Shown: piece after piece, positions 1 to 11,259 of the stretch
Layout: each line of letters starts with the position of its first letter
Position numbering within the stretch: the stretch's first letter is position 1
Assembly: GCA_000697355.1 (NCBI GenBank)
Contig: JNEN01001260.1
Coordinates: 372,001-436,000, forward strand
DNA length: 64,000 nucleotides
From: Syncephalastrum monosporum B8922
Lineage: Eukaryota; Mucoromycota; Mucoromycetes; Mucorales; Syncephalastraceae
Direction: 5' to 3'
Program-made: the position numbers and the translations under genes
The notes under the pieces: model-generated
Seen by the model: only the letters and a program-made list of their open reading frames with translations
Told to the model about the DNA's origin: nothing
Database searches by the model: none

Positions 1-748
1 CTAAATCTTCAACAAAAAAAATAAAAATGTAATGCATACTGTAGCATGGTTGGGTGGTGTGTGCACGCTAATGTGATACGGTGAGATTAGAATTCAGCAT
101 TGCATGCGGTTGACACAGTTCATTAATTGACACGCGTATATTCGTCGCTCTTTTTTAGTACTCATCTACTCTTGGTTCCTTTTTTCTTTCTTTTTTTTCT
201 CAGGAGCAGTAACGGTAATGAAGGTGCATGCAGCGTCCGTGAGCACGTTCATCCAGCGAGTAGTAGTCGTCATACAGTGGAAGCACCAATTACTCCTTGC
301 ACCCTTGCCAACCCCGTACGATTTGCTCCTAATTCATCAGTGGGTGCGCACATCACAAAACAAACGCTGCATTGGGCAATGAGATTTACGCGGCGTGCGT
401 CGAAAAAATAGAATAGAAAAGCTAAACCAAGCAAAGACTAGAATGAATACAAGAGCTGAGTGGCAGAAAAAAAATAAAAATAAAATATGAGGAAACCCCA
501 AGTCGGGCATCATCGGTCGATTATCAACTTGCAGGGTGCAAAGTCGTCAAACTCAAATTGCCTAACCTGACCGATGTGCACGGTTCGCCTTTTTGCCTCG
601 GCCTGTCAAGGTAAGCGGGCGCATGGAGCGACAGTTTAAACCGGTTTGGCAATCCCGTGATGTGCGGAAAGCCAAAACCAAATTCGTCCTGATGAGCGAC
701 TTGCTGCTGTTGCTGCAGCACACTAAAAATATCGTAATCGACAAGCGT

Positions 749-956
749 TATAAAAGGTGCGTGTTGCCTTGTGTGGTGCTCTGGCAGTTCATCCTTCCTT
801 TTCATCGCTCCTTCAATCCCCCTTTCCGGATTCACACTTTCATTTATTACGTTTCCCCTTCTTTTTGACAGAGATAGGAAAACTACAAAAAGCCCTCACT
901 CGTTCTACATCCATCAGATCAAAAGTACACTTTCTTTCACACTCTCCTCTATATAC
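749..956 (+). promoter_or_regulatory. Promoter region of the Msn2/4-like gene: two STRE-type motifs and TATA boxes
   Basis: Two CCCCT motifs (the stress response element AGGGG on the other strand) lie at 819-823 and 855-859. A TATAAAAG box is at 749-756 and a second TATA-like CTATATA at about 949-955. If the second box is used, both STREs sit about 95-130 bp upstream of it, as in yeast stress promoters. If the first is used, they fall in the leader. The gene they precede encodes a protein whose fingers resemble the STRE-binding Msn2/4 fingers, so autoregulation is possible. Five-base motifs occur often by chance. Confidence 0.4.
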
Positions 957-1065
957 ATCCACTTCTAGTCCTTGTGTTAAACCTGCTTGGTGAGTCGCAT
1001 GACTTTTCGCATTTAAGCATTTGTGCTCATTATCATCATCATTTCTTCCGCTTTTCTTTGCAGAA

Positions 1066-2085
1066 ATGTATTCGCCATCCGAGATTCATGTTGCTTCCCA
1101 GCTCGACACCTTCAAGTCGTTCCCTTCGTACCAAGAGAGCAGCTATGACTACATGCGCCGCTTCAGCTACGCCGAGCTCCTCTCAAACCAGAGCGAAGCC
1201 AGCCTCTCTGATACTGAACAACAGACGCCTTCCCCGAGCAACGACTACGAAGACTACGTCTATTATCAGCAGCAGCACCAGCCCCAACCGCTTGTGGATG
1301 ATATGCAGAAGAGACCAACCTCAATCGATCTTTACGGTTTGGACTCCACCACAGCCATGCACCCGCAACACCAGCACATGCCACACACGCCCGCCGAATA
1401 CTACAACCAGGCCAGCACCGAATCCTGGCTCTCGGCCGCCGCGGCAGCCATGATGCAGGACCAAGGCTACTGCATGCCTCCCGCCCTTTTTAACCCGTAC
1501 ATGGTGGACGCAGCTGCCTTGACGGCAGCTCCCACCGCTGTTATGCCACCTGCCGGCGGCTCTTCTCCGACCACTCCCAGTGCCTCTGGTGATGATCAGA
1601 CGTCTTATTGTGACCGTCGTGCTTCGACCACCTCCAGCGTTGATTCGCAGTCTCAGCTGCAAGGTTCTGGCGATAGTGCTCCCTCCATTGCCGTGAACAT
1701 GCCTGCGACTAAGGTTGCAACCTCCGCACCTGCCAAGAAGCAGCCTCGATCGCGCGGCCGACGCGTCTCAAGCAATCCCGCGACCACTGGTCAGAAGATG
1801 TTCACGTGCCGTCACGACGATTGTGGCAAAGTCTTCAAGCGCTCCGAGCACCTCAAGCGGCATATTCGCTCCATCCATACTCTGGAGAAGCCCTTCGAAT
1901 GCCCTTATCACTCTTGCTCCAAGCGCTTCTCGCGCTCAGACAACCTCAATCAGCACATCCGTATCCATCGCCACACGGGCAAGGACAAGTCGGCAGCCCC
2001 GGCGGCAGCTCATTCCCCTGCTTCCACTTCCTCGTCACCTGATCGCAACAACTCGTTCAGCAACTATATGCAAAACTTCCTCTAA
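1066..2085 (+). CDS. Msn2/Msn4-like C2H2 zinc-finger transcription factor (339 aa)
   Basis: Predicted nuclear stress-type transcription activator. Two adjacent C2H2 fingers lie near the C-terminus (about residues 246-300). The first contains [15 protein letters not shown] and the second [14 protein letters not shown], the DNA-contacting helices typical of fungal Msn2/Msn4/Seb1 proteins that bind AGGGG. Both fingers have four residues between the Cys pair. A basic stretch rich in Arg and Lys ([12 protein letters not shown]) before the fingers may be a nuclear localisation signal. The N-terminal 230 residues are low-complexity, rich in Ser, Gln, Ala and Tyr, as in activation domains. I chose ATG 1066 because a good donor (GTGAGT at 990) and a CAG acceptor ending at 1063 define a 5' leader intron, 990-1063, placing the ATG two bases into the next exon. 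The coding region itself has no intron. The family is well supported; the exact orthologue is not. Confidence 0.85.
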   Translation: MYSPSEIHVASQLDTFKSFPSYQESSYDYMRRFSYAELLSNQSEASLSDTEQQTPSPSNDYEDYVYYQQQHQPQPLVDDMQKRPTSIDLYGLDSTTAMHPQHQHMPHTPAEYYNQASTESWLSAAAAAMMQDQGYCMPPALFNPYMVDAAALTAAPTAVMPPAGGSSPTTPSASGDDQTSYCDRRASTTSSVDSQSQLQGSGDSAPSIAVNMPATKVATSAPAKKQPRSRGRRVSSNPATTGQKMFTCRHDDCGKVFKRSEHLKRHIRSIHTLEKPFECPYHSCSKRFSRSDNLNQHIRIHRHTGKDKSAAPAAAHSPASTSSSPDRNNSFSNYMQNFL

Positions 2086-5000
2086 TGTCCATCCTGCATA
2101 CCACCTCTCTCGCTTATTTCCTTTTCTTCTTTTCCTCTATCTTGTTTTTGCATCTCGATTCCCCGTCTCTACCAAATCATCATACCCACTCTATAAGCAG
2201 ACTTCTAAGGCCACTCCCCCCTCTAATTCCACAAAAGATTCTCATTTCCTGTTTGTTGCTTAGCACCTTTTCAACACACTTCCCCGCATCTCTTCCTGTT
2301 ATTGCTTTCTCTATTTTTTCTTTTTTTTTCTCTACATTGCATGCTCTTTTTCTTTTAATTTTTGAAGGACTTGTACATAGCCCTTTTTCCTTTTATGATT
2401 GACTTTCTACGTACAGAAAAACTAAATATCAAAAAACAAGACACTTCGCCTTACAATTTCACTGTGCGCTTAATAAATTCCCATTTTTTTTGTTGAGCAA
2501 AAAAAAAAAAAAAAAAAAAAAAAAAGCAGAAGAGTCGGGTTTACTTTGTTCATCGCCCCATGACCCGCACACGACGTGTGACGAGATCAGCGGAGGTACG
2601 GGAAGGGGGGTTTGGATGAGGCAAGAGTCGAGACTGGGCTGGTCACGGGTAGCCTCCTTCTTCCCACGCAATCTGGATTCGCTCAGCCAACGTTTAACCA
2701 AACAAGATTCCAACGTAACCCCTTCACTTGCATGCGTAAATAATGCACCATACCTGAGTACCGCAAAATCTGAGTGAGACGAGCAAGGCAACTAACACAC
2801 ATGATAATAATCACGGCCACTCAGCATTCACATATACTGCAGTTTTGCTGTGATAAACCAACAGTAAGGATCATGTTTACTAAAGTAAATGATGAAATGT
2901 CCAGAAAAAGGATAGCCATTACGAGCATGACAACGAGCGGCGATTCGTATTTATCGCCATCCCCCAGCAAGCTGCCAGCAGGGTGTGTATGACATGCAAT
3001 TTTTTAATCACAGCACGTGGACTATGAGTCGTCGTATCATGGGATCACCGTCTTAAAAGCTTACCACAAATGTAGAGGTGCTTTAGCTATACTCTGAATT
3101 ATCATGCAATTCAGATATGTCTATGCTATATGACACTACGGCTATGGTGGAATAAATACCACCGTAAATAAGGCAAATCACCCGTATTAGAGTTTCCTTG
3201 GCTTCCGATGCCTGCAGGGCGAAAGAGAAGAACTACGGACTTTCAAGCCATCCATCATCCATCATCAGCATCAATATAATCACCGAAACCCGTTAGTGAA
3301 ACCGGTCAGCAAAAGCAAATCAGTCGGTTGCTGTCGCACCACGATGATTAGGAAGTGCACATCCTTACTTTGATTGTTCATATACAAGCATCCGATTCCC
3401 AATATATTTACGCGGAAACGTTTGTGTCAACAACAAAACGGATAAACACAACCGAAGCCGTAAATCAAGATGCTGCCCCTGGATACTTGCCAGTTTTGAA
3501 AGCAGGCGAGAAAAGTCGCTCAGGAGGCCCTCCTTACTGCTTTCCAGCCACTAATTTCTCCTGATTTTTTATATGCATTTTAGATAGAATGAATGGATGT
3601 TCTTCATATTTTTACTTTTCTCACATCCCCACCCGATGTAACACTTTTTATTGTTGAAGGTGCTCCTCACGACAAATATTATCAGATTGCGCCATCGGTC
3701 ATAACTCAGCAATAATGAACCAAGACCGCGAGGGATTTACAGCTGGGCGAGCTGCTACTAAGAAAGATATGGATAATAAAGTAGAAAAGCTCCCTTCGGC
3801 CTTCCCCCGGATTTGTATAAAGCAGATGTGATGGTCAGTTAGGGATCATGCTGAGTGACCTCAAAAATAATTTTTGGCTTTCGAGATGTGATACGTTGTG
3901 GCATGTCGGAAATGGTTCGCAACACAACGAGGTACACAGGAATGTGTAAGCGAGACGATCAGGTCCCATCCCTTTCCTACATGCCGAGGCATGAACTGCA
4001 GCCAACTACAGAGGAAAAGCGTCCGAAGCCATGTGCGGCATCCGAGTGATCGTCCTTCCAAACTTTTTCTGTGGAACGCGAAACATTCGGATAAGCGAAG
4101 GCGACTAGACGGATGGACGCTGGCACCCGAGAGTGAAAGCGAATAAGATGCATGATCGCCTGGCGGAAAAGCTTTCAAGGGCGACCCGTGACGAAAAGAT
4201 GAGGTTCCCATGATACGTGTGAGCTGCGCGGGGGGTCTTACTGCGTTGCGTGGGGGTTTATGATAGAGGCTCGTGCGTTCTCATGGTATGTCATCATGGA
4301 AGACCTCCGAAGACTATCCACACTTCGTTCCCTTGCTCATTAATTACTCGAAATAAAGATACTGGTAACCTTACCCCTGCGTACTTGACTCTCATTTGCA
4401 AGTTCGGACCGAAGAGGTGGACGGAAGAGGGAGTACCCAGTCTGGTAGAAAAAAAGACAAAGAAAAAGAGAGTTTGGGACGCGTATCAGGGTGTAACGGT
4501 CGGCTTGGAGGTCCCATCCGATTGGTAGGATACTGGATGCCCCCTCTTTATTCGTTCTCTGATGCGTTAACAGCCTTTTCCCGTAGGTCTGTTCGTCCGT
4601 CGGCGAGTTCGGTCGGTAGTACAAAAGTTTGAATGAAGCACAGACACCGGCTTCACTCGATCAGGCAACCCGCTCGCCAGCCTTCAATGATATATCAATC
4701 GGCATCATCAGCCTCAAAGGGTATTATACGAAACTATTGTTCGTTGCGCCAAAAGGAAGGAGGATATCAACTATACCACTCGCTATCTTGATGTAGATTC
4801 TTATTCAGTGCAAGCACGACATTCTGGTGAATACAAACATAGGATAGAGTCAAATGGCGGTGGATAGGATTGGGGGGCACAACAGCAGTTTTGGGCAGGG
4901 TTACATCGGGGGAAGGCGATGGACACCCGAAATTAGAACAAGCACACACACACACTGAGTGACAAAATACGAAAAGAAACACCCCATGACTCCAACCTTG

Positions 5001-5151
5001 ATTTCTCTATATAATCCCGTGTCGCGCGACCCATCGTTCATGAAAGATAGCCTTCCGCACCTTTATTTTTCTTTTCTTAATTTCTCCCTTCTTCTTTTCT
5101 CTTCCTTCTTCACACTGCCTGCACCGTGTATTTTGTCTGATTGTCATCACC
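2086..5151. other. Intergenic, no gene seen
   Basis: About 3.1 kb between two + strand transcription-factor genes. It holds the CT-rich 3' region of the zinc-finger gene, an AATAAA at 2472-2477, a 27-nt A run (2499-2525) and a short CA repeat at about 4943. A TATA-like CTATATAATC at 5007-5016 precedes the bHLH gene. The open frames here are short and overlapping, and none shows a recognisable domain. Confidence 0.6.
2499..2525 (+). repeat. Poly(A) tract, 27 nt
   Basis: An uninterrupted run of 27 A about 415 nt past the stop codon of the zinc-finger gene. The absence of a gene-like body or flanking duplication argues against a retrocopy tail. Confidence 0.9.
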
Positions 5152-6522
5152 ATGAATCACCCGACAACAAGTCATTTTGCCTCGCAAGCCTATGCAGCTG
5201 CTGTGACTGCAGGCTATGAGCCGCGCCATCTTCACCATCCGTCCTACCCACACCAACAGTTTGGATACGGCTATGGCAATCCTGCGCCGTCTGGCCCCAC
5301 TCCCCCCGTCTCTATGCCACAGTTCTCTGCTGGAAATGATCAGGGCCCAACTCTCGCACATCCTCAGCAGCACCACTTGCATCAACTTAACATGCAGCAG
5401 GCCGCATTTCAGAGGAGTAAGCTACTATCGCTCAGACAGGAAAGGCTGCCTTTAACTTACGCCCCTCCTCATTCAGTGATGATGCAGCAGCAACAGCAAG
5501 AAACGGAAATGCTCGATTCACCCATGGCGGCAGCGGTGGCGGGCATGGCCTCCCCTAGTAAAAAGTGAGTTAAAAAGCAAACAGACCGTCCAGACGGCTG
5601 AGTCAAGATAAACGAATAATTGACTTTGCGTGTGTGGTTAGACAACAATCTAAGGCTGAGCGCCGCGCTGAGCACAATGCCATCGAACGCGCGCGTCGTG
5701 AGAGTCTGAATTCAAAGTTCCAACAACTGGCCCACGCTCTGCCCAACTTGCAGAATGATCGTCGCCCGTCCAAAGGCACTATCATCGAGCGCACCCTTGA
5801 ATATGGTATGTTTTTCTTTATATCCACATTTGCTAGCCGTTCGGGCTTTACTGATGCATTCCTTGTTATAGTTAAAAATACGACTCAGAAAGATGAACGC
5901 TACAAGCACCATATTCGCCAACTGCGCAAGGAGAACCAAATGCTTCGAAAGCAGCTCAAGCACGAAAGGGAAATGGAAGCGCGTTGCCAAAGTAGCTGTT
6001 CATCAATCAAGTCTGATATCGATGATGCAAGTTTCGCCTCCATGACACCTACCCCAACCGATACCGCTTCGGGCATGTACCATTTGCAGCACGCACCATC
6101 ACAACAACAGCAGCAGTCACCTGCCGAGGTCTTCTCAATGGGTTCCGGAACGTCGCCTTACTATGAAGACCCCAGTGACGATGACTACAGTGCCCATGGT
6201 GACACTGACCCGATCGACGTCTCAAATGCTATCTGTCCGCCTGTCTCCTTCTCTCGTAAGTCCAGTAAAACATTACGGAGTTTCCTTGTTCTTGGCCCTT
6301 GCACGATGTGTCTGACTTTTTGTTTTCTCATTCTTCATAGAAGAACAATACACAAACATGGTGTACATGGGCGATTACATGAAAGGTAAATTCGAGCTGA
6401 TGGTGTTCTTTTGGGAAACTGGAATACTCATGTCTTTCCTCACGATAGCACCTGTCTCTATGCCACCATTATCTTCTGATTACCACGAAGTCAAGATCGA
6501 CATGCCCCGGCAACAGCAGTAA
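5152..6522 (+). CDS. bHLH transcription factor (359 aa, five exons)
   Basis: Predicted nuclear DNA-binding protein. Exons are 5152-5564, 5642-5805, 5872-6255, 6341-6385 and 6449-6522. The bHLH domain spans exons 2-3 (about residues 139-215). The basic region carries H..E...R in AEHNAIERARRESLN, the residue set of bHLH proteins that bind CACGTG-type E-boxes. Helix 1 (SKFQQLAHALP) is followed by a loop, helix 2 (KGTIIERTLEYVKN) and a leucine-containing coiled coil (KHHIRQLRKENQMLRKQL). The N-terminus is rich in His, Pro and Gln. The C-terminal third is acidic, with Q runs, as in activation regions. Intron 2 (66 nt) has no in-frame stop, so its retention would insert 22 residues into helix 2. 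The class is firm; which regulator (Esc1-, Cbf1- or Ino-like) is unresolved. Confidence 0.85.
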
Positions 6523-7882
6523 ATCCTTCTCATCTTCTCACGCTCCACACAGCCCTCCACAGTCCTTGTCCTTTTCATCCGTCACCTTTTGGCTTACCTT
6601 TTTATGCTATGTTGTACATACCATGTCATATATCTACTATGATCATCCCATATGCGATGACCTTCATCGACCCCTTTCGTTATACATACTTTCTATACGC
6701 ATTTCTTTATTGACCATCATCATCCACTTCCCCCTAGCATCATCATCGGCATCACACACTTCACTTTTATCATCCTTTGTTTATAGTACCTAACTCTCTT
6801 TTATACTCTTTTATTATGATGTATTACTTTTCGAAAAAAGCATGCTCTACTTGTCCTATTTAGGGATGCAGATGATGGGGGTGTGGGAACCAGGCTGAGA
6901 AGACAAACAATGACACAGGTCGTCATGACGATATTTGACGCCTCGGAAACATCAATCCGATGTCTAGGTACAAAAGCGGAAGAGGGAGTTGTCAGCCGAG
7001 GGAGCGGTAAAGGTGCTGAGCTGGTTCTCAAAGCAGAATCAGGGTCGTTTCATTTCTTCTGACAAGCCTGACTTCTCCTGCATCTTGTGTGGTCATCTTA
7101 GTATTTGCTCGATCAGTGACAGAAACAGTACTGATGCAATGCATATCGTGAATGCTTAGCATCCACCTCCCACCCTCGAAGTCAGGAGTTGCAAAACAAA
7201 ATAAGAGACACGATCTGACAAGCAAGCAGTAGTCCTACATGCAAACAGAGTTAGACCGAGATGCTGCCCGTCCTCGCTCCCGCAGCTATGCATGCGGGGT
7301 CATGTTGACCGCGGAAAGAGAAGGAGATCATGAACTGCATTACTTCGTAAATGTTATAAAATCAACCTAATTCAGCGACAGATAGGTGCTTTTTCTAATT
7401 CTGCTGAGGCCGCAAGATGCCAACTGAAGCTCGATAAAATTGCCAGAAGGGCTGGGGACTATGCGACCATCCAAATGATGCGTACTGAGTGTCTACAAAG
7501 GGTTTTATCACAATTATTTTGTTCTCTATAGGGCATCCGCTACCCATGAATGCGTACACAAAACACGAATGAAGAAATCCCGGCTGAAAGAGAAGCAGTT
7601 TGGCGTAGCAAGCTTACATCGCTTGACAAACTTGAAAAAAAATTGTGTGATGATTAGAGGAGTGGGAGTTTCATTTTTCTATAGCAACTGGGACTCCATA
7701 TGCATCCTAGGAATGTCTGCCATTCGTTTCTTCTCGAAAAAAAAAAAAATTAGTGCAAACAGGAGTAACGGACTAAGAGAGGATCCATAAAGCAGTCTAT
7801 TTACATACTCTAAAAATGTGAGTGTGTAAAAGAAATGCGCCAGTGTGCTCGCAATGTAGCAAATAATATGAAATATAATGTT
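6523..7882. other. Convergent intergenic region, no gene seen
   Basis: 1.36 kb between the 3' ends of the bHLH gene (+) and the prolyl isomerase gene (-). It begins with a T/C-rich presumed 3' UTR. Short open frames on both strands show no domain, signal peptide or splice-supported extension. Confidence 0.6.
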
Positions 7883-8455
7883 TTAGGCAGTTCTCAGAAT
7901 CAGATGGACACCACTGTCGGTCCAAACGGGTTCACTAAGTTGGCCGACTTGGAGCGCAAAAGTGGCATCTTCGAAAGGCTTCTGCATTTGGCCTCGCTCG
8001 AAGTAGCCGAGATCACCGCCGCGCTTGGCGCTTGAGCAATCGGATAAATTTGTTGCTAAGGCTGACAAAGTCTCAACGCCATTCTGGATCTTTGTCTGGT
8101 ACTCTTGGATCAGCTCCATGGCTTCTTCCTTGGAGCGCGTAATGTTCTCCTATGAAAAGTGTATGGTATGAGCATATATCGGCTGGAAAACAATTTTATA
8201 CATGCCTGTCGCCAGGAACTCGGTCGACGGGACTCACGGGTCTTGACCAACAAGTGACTGGCACGAACTCGCTCATTCTCAGCCTCCGGAGAATCCCAGC
8301 GGCTTTCCTTGGTAACCGTGTTGAAGTAGTAATCCTTGTTGTAAGTGCGGGAGTGGCGCACGATCCAGTTGGCAGGCAATTCCTGACATAAGAGAACATG
8401 AGCTGGATGTCTCTAGGATTATGGCGATCACGGCAATCTGTCTCGTCCTTACCAT
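7883..8455 (-). CDS. ESS1: Pin1/Ess1-type peptidyl-prolyl cis-trans isomerase (148 aa)
   Basis: Nuclear parvulin that isomerises phospho-Ser/Thr-Pro bonds, classically in the RNA polymerase II C-terminal domain. Exons on the minus strand are 8455-8453, 8382-8206 and 8149-7883. An N-terminal WW domain has W7 and W30 (ELPANW..., [12 protein letters not shown]). The parvulin domain follows with [16 protein letters not shown], the [12 protein letters not shown] loop, FEDATFAL and the terminal [10 protein letters not shown]. Its length matches the family (about 150-165 aa). The first coding exon is only the ATG: a GTAAGG donor follows it directly, and the next exon starts GAATTGCCTGCC, giving MELPANW. 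Intron 2 (8205-8150) uses a GC donor (CAG|GCATGT). It is required to keep [15 protein letters not shown] in frame, because the nearby GT alternative creates a stop. The bHLH gene converges from the left. Confidence 0.95.
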
Positions 8456-9015
8456 GTTACTTGACTTCTGCAATCAGATAGAGCCGAAGAACAACATTAT
8501 TTTCTCTGATGAAGTGTCAAAAGGAAGAGATTGCATCTTACGTCTTGATTATGCCAGGCGAAAGCAAAAGCTGAGGAGGCAACACTGGCTCAACGCGTAC
8601 CAAAGTCATTTTCCACTCCGTCAATGCGTCAAAACTACCCAATGCAGTTCCATAATTCGTCTATTCCGCATGGCCTTATATCTCGTTCCACATGCGAATA
8701 AGAGCCTCTTCTTATGTTTCGATAATCCTTATATCGAATGAGAAGTTCTCTTCTGCTGATGCTTAGGTATTCTTCCAACTTGTCAGTAGATTATAATACA
8801 TATTAGATAGCTTTAGATGGTGGTCAGTGTCAAAGTAAATCATCGCGAAGACGTTTCAGGAAATAAAAGCATATGTGCATCTTTATATTGGTGTCTTTAA
8901 AACAAAATCTTTCTATGTCTCTAGAACACTCGATCTTCAGTTTTCTGTACTGTATAATTCTGGTATTACATGGCTCAAGTGGTTTTTTAGGCGATCTAAT
9001 TTGGTTGCACAACCA
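8456..9015. other. Short intergenic, no gene seen
   Basis: 560 bp between the start of the prolyl isomerase gene and the stop of the CipC fusion gene, both on the minus strand. It serves as 3' UTR plus promoter. No motif stands out. Confidence 0.5.
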
Positions 9016-10288
9016 TTAAATGTACTTTTTCTCAAAGTAGTTCGTGGCAGCCGAAACAGCCATGCGTTGCATCAAGGTCTGCTTCTCTTCCTTGCTTCCA
9101 GCGTCAGCCTCCTCCTCATCCGAGCTTCCGCGCTCCTCGATGAGCTTGGTGATCTATATCAAGTGTGGATGCACATGTGAGTCCTTTTTTCTGTTTACTA
9201 CCTCGCCTGCTTTTTAAAGTTTTACCTCAGCTGCAGCAAAGCTGGCAATCAGCTTCTTTGCCGTGCTATGTTCGACTTCCTCGCCATTTTCTTCCTTCTT
9301 TTTCTCCCAAGCCTTAACAGCCTCGTAAGCGGCAGCACCAGCCAAGAGCTCGTGGCTAAACTTGGCCTTCTTTTTCTGGCGGTAGACTTTCTCGTGCGCT
9401 TCGTCGAGATCCTTCTCTTGCAAAACCTCGTCCTTCTTGCTACCCCAGCCCCACCAGCTACCGAACCAAGCCTTAAAACGAGCACGCTTGGTATCGTCTT
9501 CATCCTCATCATCAGAGTCAACAGCTCGCGGCGGGTCACCGAGCTCGAGGAGGAACACCTGGTTCTCGTTATCCTCCTCCTTGCGCTTGAAGACGATCAC
9601 GCGACCCTCCGGCTCAGACTTGCTTCCCTTGATGTCAAACACAGTCTGGGGATCTTCCAGCGAGTAAATGAAACCACCCATACCGTCGAAACCGAAGCGC
9701 TGATCAGCAGCCTACAAGTGAAAAGAACCAAAGTAAGCATTTGCACAACTGCTATATTTGGCTAGTCCTACCGCTTCTTCAACTTTCATCTGGCCAAGGA
9801 ACAAGGCTTCTTCACCCGTGAAAATAGCTATGTGAAGGCGATTAGAAACCTGTAAAAATGATGCCATCTCACGGTGTAGCTCACCCATGAAGCTTCGGAC
9901 ATGACCAATGTCCAAAACGAGACCAGTCGCCTTATTCGTCAAGTAGCCTATGTGCGAAAGCACGCGTCAGTACTCTTCCTACCACAAGCTTCCCTCTTTC
10001 TCGGACTTCTTCATTCACCTACCGTCCTGGTGAATAAACAGCTGCGTGTCACGCTCGGGCGACTTCTCGAGCTTGGGCTTCATCACAATTTGGGCGCCCT
10101 CCTGCATGCACGCCACAAAGTAAATGTAAACAAGAGGTCCGCAGAGAAAGAAAAAGCGTGGGCTGCGCCTTCTTGTCCTAACGTCCACTTACCGCAGCGT
10201 CCTTGGGGTCCGCAACATCGACGGCAAGGCCGTTCATTTTGGAAATGATATAGAAGTAGCCAATAGGGAACTGCGAGTCAATAGTCAT
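9016..10288 (-). CDS. Beta-trefoil (ricin-B-like) plus CipC domain protein (305 aa, six exons)
   Basis: Two-part protein of unknown biochemical role. Exons on the minus strand are 10288-10193, 10101-10023, 9947-9885, 9827-9772, 9711-9226 and 9153-9016. The first ~170 residues look like a ricin-B-type beta-trefoil, a carbohydrate-binding fold that is not itself toxic: FPIGYFYIISKMNGLAVDV, then repeated GLVLDI, GFIYSL and TVFDI strands. An acidic linker (DSDDEDEDD) follows, then a CipC-type region (concanamycin-induced protein C): WGWGSKKDEV, HEKVYRQKKKAKFSHELLAG, AAAYEAVKAWE and AKKLIASFAAAE. CipC proteins are induced by antibiotics and during host contact in several fungi. No signal peptide is visible, so a cytoplasmic protein is likely. 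The intron at 9884-9828 is inferred from frame and from homology to trefoil repeats; reading through gives no stop, so this is the least certain junction. Confidence 0.8.
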
Positions 10289-11259
10289 GGTGACAAAGTA
10301 GAGGAAAAGTGAAAATTACAAGTCTGGAAAGATTTCAAGTCCTTTTAAACGATGGTTTCGGCTCAGTATGCACATTTGGAGCGGGTGTAACACTTCTCGG
10401 AGCATCCCCGACGTCAACTGTCAGAAGCACTAGGGTAACATGCCCAATTATGCTCAGCATCACTCTTCACTCGTATAGCTGCGCTTCACGGACTTTTCAT
10501 AAAACAGCCATCTTCCTCATGATACAACCGAAGGAAACAAAGTACATGTCTGTGCTTAGTAAAATCGATATTTTTAGCGTGATTGTAGACAAATTGGTGC
10601 CAGAATGAAATGCAGATCTGTATGTGCGCATGTCGTCCTTCAGTTGGAACTCCTGCATAGAGCATATATCGTACCGAACTGTGATTATAAATTTTACAAC
10701 TGCTGTACCAATATTAAACTCTCCCCGTAATCGCACTATGCTCTTTACCTGGGCAGCATACCAAAGTTTCGTGAGACGAGGAAGATCTTTCGGAGGGAGT
10801 ATATAGTGACTCAGTTTGCACTCGAACGTATATGTCTATAGCCATCCAGGCTTGCGACCATGTACATGCATAAACTCAGCACTGCCGGTTTGTTACAGCG
10901 GTGGTCCAAAGGCTGAGCCAGCGCTCACGGACGCCATCTGTTCCATTCACAACATGCAAGTTATATCGGGGGATACAAGCGTCGACGCCCCTTGTACAAC
11001 TTTGGGTAATCCGCCGGCTGCCGGCAACGTTGAAGAAGCTGCCAGCTGGGCCCCCCCCTTCTTACCATATTGCCACTCTAAAAAAAACAAAGGGCTTGGT
11101 AACAGGATAACTATATCAAGCTGCAGTCTGCATTCAGAGAAAACTGCTTTTTGCTTCACAAATGTATTTAACTATCGTTAAGAGGTAGTGTTCTTTTGCG
11201 CAGATAAAGCTCAGTTATGATAGAAGATGCAGATATGTGACAGTTAAAATGGCATACTA
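10289..11259. other. Intergenic, no gene seen
   Basis: About 970 bp of promoter for the CipC fusion gene plus the 3' region of ligase A. Open frames up to 121 codons occur on the plus strand but have no domain, consistent splice sites or start context, and overlap one another in different frames. Confidence 0.55.

Noticed and set aside
2499..2525. Poly(A) run as the tail of a retrotransposed copy
   Set aside because: No target-site duplication or intronless gene copy lies upstream apart from the zinc-finger gene, which has its own leader intron.
3855..4632. Overlapping frames of 64-116 codons on both strands
   Set aside because: No domain, no consistent start context and no in-phase neighbouring exon.
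9850..9884. 35-nt GT-AG intron in the CipC fusion gene
   Set aside because: Too short for these introns and the join runs into a stop; the acceptor at 9828 gives a 57-nt intron and a continuous trefoil.
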